The notes beneath the pieces were generated by a model that saw nothing but the letters and a program-made list of their open reading frames with translations, searched no databases and was not told the origin of the DNA. From contig NZ_JAPZVN010000002.1 of assembly GCF_027533845.1 (NCBI RefSeq), positions 1-64,000 on the forward strand: 64,000 nt of DNA, given 5' to 3'. Made by a program: the position numbers and the translations under genes. Shown here one piece after another: positions 8,501 to 14,864 of this stretch. Position 1 is the stretch's first letter. Each line of letters opens with the position of its first letter. Source of the stretch: Streptomyces sp. RPT161. Lineage in GTDB: Bacteria; Actinomycetota; Actinomycetes; Streptomycetales; Streptomycetaceae.

Positions 8501-9617
8501 ATGCCGCCTGGGCAGCGGCGTTGGCTGCAACCCGTGCGGCGGCGTTGGCCGCGGCGGCCGCATCGATGGCGGTCTGCGCCGCAGTTGCCGCCTGATCGGC
8601 CGCATCCGCGGCGCGAGCCGCATCCGCCGCAGCGGTTTGCGCATCCCCCTTGGCGGCCTGTGTTTCAGCGGCCGCCTTCTGGGCTGCCGCCTTGGCCAAC
8701 GCGGCTGCCTTCACCGCACGCGCAGACGCGTCCTTGGCCGCAGTGGTCTGTGCCTTCGCCAACGCACCAGCCTTACGTGCCTGGTCGGCGAGTTGAGCGA
8801 TGGTGGCGTGTTCCTGATCGTGGGAGCGGGCCACGTACCGGCCCACCATGAGGAACTCATGGATGTCGTCCGCCGACCCGCTGCTCAGGGCGATATCGCC
8901 AGCCTTTTGCACGTTCGGGCCGCCGGCATCGATGATCTGCGCGACCTGGAGACGCTCGTCCTGCTGATGCCAGTCGTACTGCCCCTGCCGCAGGAAGTTC
9001 TCGATATCGTCTTGGGTGCCGCTCAGCGCGGCGTCCCCAGCCTTGCGCACCAACGGGCCACCGGCGTCAATGATTTGGGCGACCCGGACTCGTTCGTCCT
9101 GGAACAGCGGCGCCTTCCATCCATCGGCGAGGAAGGCCTTCAGCTGCTCGGGGGTCCCATCGATGGCCTGGGCGGCGGCTTCCTGCACGTAGTGGCCGCC
9201 TATGCTGGCGATCCGCGCGGCCTGGATCCGTTGGTCCTGAACGCCGATGTCCGATGCCTGGGCCAGGAAGTGCCGGACCTGTTCGTCACTTCCAGCCAGC
9301 GCGACTTCGGCGGCGGCACGTACGCCAGGGCCGCCGGTCTCCCACAGCCGTACTACTCGTCCGCGGTCGGTGTCGGGTATGACGCCAGTCGGGCTGTTTG
9401 CGGTCGGCTGGTCATCGGCCCAGGCATGGACGGGAGTTGGCCCGATCAAGCCCGCGACAAGAGCGATAGGCAGCAGGCTCAGGCATAGCGCGCGTATCGC
9501 GCCGGACGCCCTCCTCGCCATGCCCCCCGGGGGTCTTCTGGGTTTCAAAGCGACACTCATTTCGCTGTCTGGCAACGGTAGTTGCCTGCCGTCGTTCGGC
9601 GAGCGCGATGATGCCAC
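5538..9617 (-). CDS. Polymorphic toxin: ALF repeats, coiled coil, HINT, C-terminal toxin
   Basis: The 1359-residue protein begins (GTG 9617; ATG at codon 20 is an alternative) with a basic stretch and hydrophobic signal segment at about 45-65 ending in VHAWADD. Blocks of ALF-type repeats (pattern ALAGSDEQVRHFL, then QAARIASIGG) lie at about 75-270 and 640-860. Between and after them are long alanine-rich coiled coils. A HINT autoprotease domain spans about 1101-1245: first Cys in CFPSGTKVLMADG, TDEHPFW, and final LVHN. The last 114 residues form the presumed toxin, released by HINT cleavage; I do not recognise its family, although it has a compact alpha/beta look (VVLNYERH, SMVLDVEKIL). The immunity gene follows directly. 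Export to kill or inhibit neighbours is the likely role. Confidence 0.85.
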   Translation of the reverse strand: MASSRSPNDGRQLPLPDSEMSVALKPRRPPGGMARRASGAIRALCLSLLPIALVAGLIGPTPVHAWADDQPTANSPTGVIPDTDRGRVVRLWETGGPGVRAAAEVALAGSDEQVRHFLAQASDIGVQDQRIQAARIASIGGHYVQEAAAQAIDGTPEQLKAFLADGWKAPLFQDERVRVAQIIDAGGPLVRKAGDAALSGTQDDIENFLRQGQYDWHQQDERLQVAQIIDAGGPNVQKAGDIALSSGSADDIHEFLMVGRYVARSHDQEHATIAQLADQARKAGALAKAQTTAAKDASARAVKAAALAKAAAQKAAAETQAAKGDAQTAAADAARAADAADQAATAAQTAIDAAAAANAAARVAANAAAQAASAAAGAAEAASRARDAAADAASNATQAATARKAAEDARDAAKGARLAADAADQAGNAASDAAAAAKAAAGAGANADAAADAADQANAYADQAGAHSDEASNAAASAHRHAREAARAASAAEDLANQSASAARDARDAANSAATHADNAAKAADDAAAHAGQAATAAQQSTEHAKAAQDAANAASDAVAKAKKTYDLARKIDAEELTTRTNEGIAKAQDLKAQQDRRTAAQQAALQQTKDLDAQAGRLSEQASQPGADPKAIAPQARKIALGIAETGGPWSSAAAEAALAGTDLEITDYARTGWKQAAEQDDRYRVETLAQESSLNSVRTAAQEALKGNADQIRAFLTTGQYQAGEQDFRVHIAQIISSGGSVVQREGDAALSSGSLDKYREFITTGQYNARIQDERLRAAQLNDSGGPEVQAEARIALEGPADLLHVFISVGQYKAQRQDLLSATHLAQVQQLIAEAAGIAATAQKNAAEAGQAAATARKAAQEAAGYAKQAATSANEAKSYAEQAAKSAKEAEDSAANAAAAAKTARKAAADADQSAQDADDSAIDASISATLAQVSATSSWKSADAARASAIAAGKDHDAAAKAFDDAFRAALKTEEAERQARQQDVKNAEGEKARELYRCGILGCEAADHPARWCQHNPVACEIIAEGPAVDAAGQQLWNTEKSFLGLDQLQNCAHFEAGACVELLANAAFSSKLEILHRSEEMLRAVRWGRKLCGQCFPSGTKVLMADGFTRNIEGIRAGDTVLATDPTTGRTAPRRVIRPIVTDGDKHFDELTLKSGDKGSAKLVATDEHPFWSPATHSWVKTKDLTPGATLLSTHGTVVKVLANRAFDQQARTYNLTVDGLHTYYVLAGGTPVLVHNSDGCLRFVDGEIWDDAFEASGQTVETMATVRTASDTVYLDGFMVFPKGTDGLSRAPVGPDALRDMKYALAKQAHTEGFKTVVLNYERHIPKADGTIFKRPGSMVLDVEKILAGG

Positions 9618-9962
9618 GCACCTTTACCATTCCTTCACTTTACGGATTTTTATCGGACAGCCCCGAACTGGGCTAAATGGCGCAAACGCGTCGCCATGGC
9701 AGTCGCCGAGCGAACTCCCTTACCGGGGTTCTGGGTCAGCTAACTACCCTGCAACGAAGGGGAGTTGCGCTCCGAGCCAGCCAAGTTGATAGCGAGCCAG
9801 CTGCCCACCGCTTCAGGATGACCTGTGTGCATCCTGTGGGTTTGGTCACGTTGTGGTCATGTCCAGGTAAACGGTACGCTCCCGCTCGATCTTCACTGTT
9901 TGCTTACATCTGTGTGGGGGCCGCGGATGCGCTGTCACCCATGTCTGGAAGGACCTTCCCCG
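9618..9962. promoter_or_regulatory. Divergent promoter region
   Basis: This gap separates the toxin gene (minus) from a secreted-protein gene (plus). It is relatively AT-rich near 9630-9660. A candidate plus-strand promoter is TTGTGG (9851-9856) with TACGCT (9875-9880), 18 bases apart, for the gene at 9963. No clear consensus was found for the toxin. Short frames here have no support. Confidence 0.3.
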
Positions 9963-10520
9963 GTGACCTCCCGCGTCCGCACAACACTCGCCGCCGTCGG
10001 CGCCACCGCACTCATCGCGCTTTTCGGCGCGCCAGCCATCGCCTCAACTGGCCAGCAATCACTCACCACTTCAGCAGCTGACTCGCCGTCGACATCGGAC
10101 ACCCAACCGCCTTCCGCAGTTGAGGACTTCGCGTACCCCAACGCCGCGAGCATCCTTAAGGACAAGGGCATCAAGCTGATCAAGGGCGACGGTCACATCA
10201 CCCTGGCTGACTGCGACCAGGGCAGCCAGCAGATCAGGATCTCCACCGTCAAGGGCGAGACCGCCGACCAGCAAGCCACCTACTGCTTCCAGGCCACCGC
10301 CAAGACCGGCTACCTCACCCTCGAGCTGCCCCACGTGTTCTACCTGCGGGCCGCCGACCACCCCTTCACCGCCAGCCTCACGCCGCAAGACCCGACCCAG
10401 GGCACACCCGCAGGACCCACCCAGCAGGTGGACGTCGCCAAGGGCGGCTTCAAGAGCGTCGGCGAAGGCACCGCCGCCGGTACACCCACGACCCTGGTCG
10501 AAATCCGCGTCACCGGCTGA
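9963..10520 (+). CDS. Secreted protein of unknown function, 185 aa
   Basis: The GTG at 9963 is chosen because AAGGA lies at 9949-9953 and because it gives a clean signal peptide (RVRTTLAAVGATALIALFGA, cleavage near APAIAS). Upstream in-frame starts would add a cysteine-rich non-coding-like stretch. The mature part is about 155 residues: a Ser/Thr-rich spacer, then DFAYPNAASILKDKGIKLIK and a predicted beta domain with two Cys (DCDQGS, ATYCFQ) that could form a disulphide. It ends with VEIRVTG. I do not recognise the family. It is followed 80 bases later by another secreted-protein gene, so both may be expressed together as exported factors of the element. Confidence 0.7.
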   Translation: MTSRVRTTLAAVGATALIALFGAPAIASTGQQSLTTSAADSPSTSDTQPPSAVEDFAYPNAASILKDKGIKLIKGDGHITLADCDQGSQQIRISTVKGETADQQATYCFQATAKTGYLTLELPHVFYLRAADHPFTASLTPQDPTQGTPAGPTQQVDVAKGGFKSVGEGTAAGTPTTLVEIRVTG

Positions 10521-10600
10521 CCCAGCGGACACGAGGCATTCCTGCCGTGCCCGCCCCGCCCATCACCGCGCCCGCCACCTGCCTTCCAAGGAACTCCCTC

Positions 10601-12196
10601 ATGCCTGGCATCCGTTCACGCGCCACGTGGACCACCGGACTTCTCACCATCGCCACCCTCGCAGCCGCCACCACGGGCACCGTGCCCGCCAGCGCGGTCT
10701 CCGGCCCGCAGACGGCCGACGGGGCCTATGCGTTCACCGCCAAGCTCGACATCGGTGGACAGCGCGGATGCACCGCCACCCTGGTGGATCCCCTGTGGCT
10801 GCTGACCGCGGCGAGTTGCTTCACCGACAACCCCGCCCAAGGCTTTGCTGTCGCAGCTGGGGCGCCCAAGTTGAAGACCACGGCCACCATCGGCCGCACC
10901 AACCTGTCCGACACCAGCACCGGCAGCGTGCAGGACGTCGTCGAACTCGTACCCCGCGCCGACCGCGATGTGGTCATGGCCAAGCTCGCCAACCCCGTTC
11001 CCGGCGTCACCCCCGCCACCATCGCCACCACCGCGGCGTCGACCGGCGAGCAGGTGCAGTCGGTCGGCTACGGGCGCACCCATGACGAGTGGGTGCCCGA
11101 TCACGCGCACAGTGCCGCCTTCACCGTCGGTGCCGTCAACCCGACCAGGGTGGATCTCGCGGCAGCCGGGGGCGCTGCGATCTGCAAGGGCGACACGGGC
11201 GGCCCCACCCTGCGCACCGTCGATGGTCGCGTCGAGGTGGTCGCGGTCGACAGCCTGTCCTGGCAGGGGGGCTGTCTGGGAACGGACGCTGCCGAGACCC
11301 GCACGGGTGCCGTCGCCACCCGCGTTGACGACCTCGCCGACTGGATCCAGCAGGTGCGCTACTCCACCGCATTCGCCAAGGCGCCGTGGAAGTACGCCCA
11401 GCAGATGACCGCCGGCTACTACACCGGCGGCTCGGCAGGCGGCACCCGCCACATGGACCTCATCGTCCAATGGATCGACGGCGAGGTAACCCTCTACCAG
11501 GGTGCGGACGGCAATGATCCGGCACGGCCCTTCGCGGCCGAGTACCGGCTGGCGCCGTCGAAGGGCACCTGGGCCAAGGCCGTCTCCATCGACAGTGCCA
11601 ACTTCACCGCTGGCAACACCGACGGCCTGATCGTGCGGTGGGACGACGGAAAGATCACCCAGTACACCACCGTCGACGCCAAAGGCTTCCACGGCGAGAA
11701 GCAACTGGCCGCACCCAACGCCACGTGGCAGAACGCCCGTCAGATGACCGTGGGCCGCTACACCCCTGGCGGGCGCCGTGACGATCTGGTCGTGGTCTGG
11801 AAGGACGGCGAGACCTCCCTTTACACGGACCTCGCCGCCAACGGGATCAAGCGCGAGACCCAGCTGGCCAAGCCCAACACCACCTGGACCTACGCCGACC
11901 AGATCACTGCGGGCGAGTTCACCGGCAAGACCTCCGGTGACCTGCTGGTGCGGTGGAGAGACGGCGAGACCACGATCTACCCCGGCCTGACCACCAAGGG
12001 CATCCCAGCCGAAATCAAGATCGAAAAGGCCAAGTCCGCCTGGGCCAACGCCACCGTCGTAGCCGCAGGCGCCTTCACCACCAACACCGTCCCCAACGAC
12101 GTCCTCGTCCGCTGGAACACCGGCCGCCTCGCCCTCTACCCGAGCGTCGACGCCACCGGCGTACACGACGAGGTGCAACTCGCTCCAGCCAACTGA
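10601..12196 (+). CDS. Secreted trypsin-fold protein with degenerate active site and C-terminal repeats
   Basis: The start at 10601 has AAGGA upstream. A signal peptide (about 1-35, ending PASAVSG) leads into a chymotrypsin/trypsin fold of about 225 residues. The usual TAAHC is TAASC and the usual GDSGGP is GDTGGP, so catalytic His is Ser and nucleophile Ser is Thr; an Asp remains (DRDVVMAKL). The C-terminal 290 residues are five repeats of about 55 residues with the pattern DLIVQWIDGEVTLY, resembling beta-propeller sugar-binding or FG-GAP-like blades. The protein is secreted and is probably a binding protein rather than an active protease. Related Streptomyces proteins with the same two changes exist, so this is a lineage feature, not a fresh mutation. 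Confidence 0.75.
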   Translation: MPGIRSRATWTTGLLTIATLAAATTGTVPASAVSGPQTADGAYAFTAKLDIGGQRGCTATLVDPLWLLTAASCFTDNPAQGFAVAAGAPKLKTTATIGRTNLSDTSTGSVQDVVELVPRADRDVVMAKLANPVPGVTPATIATTAASTGEQVQSVGYGRTHDEWVPDHAHSAAFTVGAVNPTRVDLAAAGGAAICKGDTGGPTLRTVDGRVEVVAVDSLSWQGGCLGTDAAETRTGAVATRVDDLADWIQQVRYSTAFAKAPWKYAQQMTAGYYTGGSAGGTRHMDLIVQWIDGEVTLYQGADGNDPARPFAAEYRLAPSKGTWAKAVSIDSANFTAGNTDGLIVRWDDGKITQYTTVDAKGFHGEKQLAAPNATWQNARQMTVGRYTPGGRRDDLVVVWKDGETSLYTDLAANGIKRETQLAKPNTTWTYADQITAGEFTGKTSGDLLVRWRDGETTIYPGLTTKGIPAEIKIEKAKSAWANATVVAAGAFTTNTVPNDVLVRWNTGRLALYPSVDATGVHDEVQLAPAN

Positions 12197-12382
12197 CCGT
12201 CGTCGGGTGGAATGGAACGGGCGTCGACTGACTGGAGCGGCCGCCCCGTCCCACACCTCCGTGATACGTCAGCGCGCCGCGGCCTGGGGCCTTGAGCCTT
12301 GGGCCGAGGGCGCGCGCCGCCTGTGGTTTTCCGCTTCCGGGCCGGGGCAATGGGGCCTGCCGGCTTGGGGGACCGGGGTCCG

Positions 12383-12577
12383 TTACAGCTTGCGTACGTG
12401 GTCGCCCTCGTCGAGCAGCATCGTGAGATTCGATCCTGAATCCCAGTCGACGTCCAACCGCGTGCCCCAACGAGCGTTTGGCTGGTAGGCCGTCACTGTG
12501 CCTTGGTCGCCGGGTCGTAGGCGGGTGTGCGGATCTGTGGTGTAGACCAAGGCGATCCGGTCTCCGGGATGAAACAT
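12383..12577 (-). CDS. DUF4314 domain protein
   Basis: The 64-residue protein starts at ATG 12577 behind a strong AGGAGG site. The sequence follows the DUF4314 pattern: GDRIALVYTTDPHTRLRPGD, then GTVTAY and DVDWDSGSNLTML. This family is a small SH3-like beta barrel found often on actinobacterial plasmids, phages and conjugative elements; its function is unknown. It lies downstream of the winged-helix gene, with about 120 bases between them. Confidence 0.8.
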   Translation of the reverse strand: MFHPGDRIALVYTTDPHTRLRPGDQGTVTAYQPNARWGTRLDVDWDSGSNLTMLLDEGDHVRKL

Positions 12578-12699
12578 CGCACGCCTCCTGGATATCGGGT
12601 TCTGAGGGACGGCCCGCCCGTTGTGGGGTGGTTGTTGTAGTCATCGGTCGGGGTGGCAGGCGTCTTGCGGCCTACCACCCCTACGGGCGCGGTGGGCGA

Positions 12700-13476
12700 C
12701 TACTGTTCGATGTCAGCGTGCAGTTGGTACTTGCGTGGGTGGTCGTTGGCTTGCCGGGCTTGGCCGTTCTTTTCGAGAGTGACGAGGGCGTTGGCGATGG
12801 CTCCGGAGCTCTTTCCGAGGACCCGGCTGAGTGCGGTGGCGGTGAATTCCGCGTCGGGGTGAGTTTGTAGGTGGTTGAGCACCATCTGGCGGAGCGTGCC
12901 GGGTGCAAGTCGCTGCTTGCCGCCGCCGGTGATGACGGTCAGCGTTGGCGGTACAGGCTCGTTCGGCGCGGCTTCGGTCTCGTGGTGAGGGCTGCCGTCC
13001 GTGGCCGCCTCGTCGGCTTCTGGGGCTTCGGCGTCGTCGATGGGTGGGGTGGCGGGCTCTGCGTGATCTTCGTGCGGGCTGTTTTCCTCGTCCGTGGATG
13101 TGGTGGTGGGGGGTTCGGGCCGTGCGGCTTCGTCCTCTTCGGCGGCCTCGGGTGCCGAGGTTGCGACTTCCTCGTTTGTGGGGGAGTTGGTGTCGGGTTG
13201 GGTTGGCTGGTTGGGGTACCAGTGGCTGGCGACGCGGCGGTTGCCGTCGGGTGTGCCGGGTTCGCGGCGGGCGAGGCCGTCCTTTTCCATGGCGGCGAGG
13301 GCTTTGGCGGCGGTGGATCGGGAGATTCGGGTGGTTTGGGCCAGCATGGCGGCGGTTGCCCCGGGCTGGTCGTTGAGGGCTTGCCGGATCTGGGCGTGGG
13401 CGCCGGTCAGTGCTGCGGGCGCGGGTGCGGTGGGTGTGTCGGTGGTGTGTTGTTCGGCGGTGGTGTGGGTGGTCAT
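12700..13476 (-). CDS. Protein with two winged-helix domains
   Basis: Starting at ATG 13476 (GGGAGAGG upstream; the longer frame to 13539 lacks a site), the 258-residue product has a winged-helix domain at about 25-85 (GATAAMLAQTTRISRSTAAK), an acidic Glu/Ala/Pro-rich linker of about 90 residues, and a second winged helix at about 190-255 (TATALSRVLGKSSGAIANAL). The second domain closely matches the N-terminal domain of the MoxR-type protein at 1258-2406. It could be a DNA-binding regulator or a partition or replication accessory factor of the element; the long flexible linker suggests binding of two separate sites or partners. It is downstream of the transfer operon on the same strand. Confidence 0.7.
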   Translation of the reverse strand: MTTHTTAEQHTTDTPTAPAPAALTGAHAQIRQALNDQPGATAAMLAQTTRISRSTAAKALAAMEKDGLARREPGTPDGNRRVASHWYPNQPTQPDTNSPTNEEVATSAPEAAEEDEAARPEPPTTTSTDEENSPHEDHAEPATPPIDDAEAPEADEAATDGSPHHETEAAPNEPVPPTLTVITGGGKQRLAPGTLRQMVLNHLQTHPDAEFTATALSRVLGKSSGAIANALVTLEKNGQARQANDHPRKYQLHADIEQ

Positions 13477-13605
13477 ATGGTGGGGCCTCTCCCGTGGTGC
13501 GGGTACGGTGTGGTGAGGTCCCCGGCCGGGGTACGGCACAGTGCGCCGTTGGTGCCGTTCGGGTGCGTGCGCATCGCGGTGGTCCCGTTGGCGACGACCA
13601 TGGAG

Positions 13606-14496
13606 CTATGGATGCGCCGACAAGTCAAGCGGCGTTGTGTTCCCTGGCGTTAGGTGTGTTGAGGACCCGTCTGCCGGGTGGGGTTCGTTCAGGGGAGCGG
13701 TCGGGGTGCGGGTTGCGTGGTGTACCTGAAGTTGGGTACGCAGCGCTTGGGCGCGGGCCTGGCCGAGGTGCAGATGCTTCTTGAGCCGCCGAATGCTGAC
13801 TGGACGCCCGGTGCGGGCGCGGTGTTCGGCGTCCAACCGCAGCGCGCGGGCGAACACATCGCCGTCTACGCCCAGTTCAGCACCGGCGTGGGATGACGCG
13901 GGGTACGCCGTGTCGGGCGCGTTGTCGGGCGGGTACGGCCCGCCGTGGGCGTCGGGTTCGGTCGGGTGCGGTGTGTACCCGGTGTACCTGGGTGGGATTT
14001 CGGTTTCGGTTCCCGGGTGCGGTGGGGCGCTGAGGTGTGGTGGGGACGGCGGTGGGGGTGTGGTGTGGGGTTGGTTGATGTGGTGGCGATAGGCGGCGAC
14101 CGTTTCGGTCAGGAGCACCAGGAGTACGGGAGGTACAGCGTGCAGGAGCACCCCTGCTGGGTCGGCATGGCGCGGCCAGCCGATGCGGCCGTCTGGCCAC
14201 AGTGACTCCCAGGTGTTCATGACGGTGGCGGTGATACCGGTGAACCAGCGCAGCGCCGCGGACCACCTCGGGGGGCGGATCCCCCAGGAGGACAGGCGTG
14301 CGTCGGCCAGGAGCACCGTGGCCAAGGCCAAGGCGACCATCGGGTCCAAGAGGATCGCGATCGGCCCGGCGATGCCATGGGCGGTTGCAAAACCGGTGAC
14401 ATTGACCGCGGTGAAGACGGCAGCCATGACGGCGACGGCGGCCAGCGCACGGGTCAACGCCCGCAACAGCGCCTGAACCTCCTCCACGATCGTCAC
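13606..14496 (-). CDS. Conjugation-associated membrane protein with possible HTH tail
   Basis: The GTG at 14496 overlaps the stop of the preceding NlpC/P60 frame by four bases (GTGA), showing translational coupling. Of 296 residues, the first 145 hold about four hydrophobic segments (for example AVAVMAAVFTAVNVTGFATA, LLHAVPPVLLVLLTE), the arrangement of DUF2637/SpdB-like membrane proteins in actinomycete conjugative elements. A Pro-rich spacer follows. Near 225-275, a helical stretch (RPVSIRRLKKHLHLGQARAQ) looks like a DNA-binding helix-turn-helix. The protein may help move the element between or within cells. It was probably the last gene of the transfer operon before the recombinase pair entered. 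Confidence 0.65.
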   Translation of the reverse strand: MTIVEEVQALLRALTRALAAVAVMAAVFTAVNVTGFATAHGIAGPIAILLDPMVALALATVLLADARLSSWGIRPPRWSAALRWFTGITATVMNTWESLWPDGRIGWPRHADPAGVLLHAVPPVLLVLLTETVAAYRHHINQPHTTPPPPSPPHLSAPPHPGTETEIPPRYTGYTPHPTEPDAHGGPYPPDNAPDTAYPASSHAGAELGVDGDVFARALRLDAEHRARTGRPVSIRRLKKHLHLGQARAQALRTQLQVHHATRTPTAPLNEPHPADGSSTHLTPGNTTPLDLSAHP

Positions 14497-14831
14497 CTCC
14501 CCACCGCAACTGGCAGGGCGGCACCCAGGTAGTCATCCCCAGCGAAGCGGACGGGCTCCTCGCGGATGGGTTCGTGTGGGCGCGGTGCGTCGATCATGCG
14601 ACCGCCGCCGACGTACAGGCCGACGTGGTGGACGTGGGTTGGCGTGCCGTAGAAGACGAGGTCCCCAGGCAAGAGCGGTGCGCGGTCAGGGACGTGGGGT
14701 GCGGCGTTGTACTGGTCTTGGGCGACGCGTGGCAGGCGGATGCCGGCGGCGGCGTAGGCGGCTTGGGTCAGGCCCGAGCAGTCGAACCCGGCATCGCCGT
14801 GGGCGGGTTCTCTGAACTTCTTGTTGATCAA
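14493..14831 (-). pseudogene. NlpC/P60 domain remnant of split wall-hydrolase gene
   Basis: This frame encodes only an NlpC/P60 peptidase domain (GFDCSGL with the catalytic Cys, VHHVGLYVG with the catalytic His). It is clearly similar, but not identical, to the C-terminal third of the complete wall hydrolase at 18640-19629. It lacks the membrane anchor and transglycosylase domain. The only start nearby is TTG 14831; the frame opens right after the stop of the recombinase at 14865. It therefore looks like the original 3' end of the host gene, cut off when the recombinase pair inserted. It is still coupled (GTGA) to the downstream membrane protein, so translation through it may still matter for that gene. 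Confidence 0.7.
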
Positions 14832-14864
14832 TCTGTCGGCCTCTTGGTTGGCAGTGTGCGTGTG

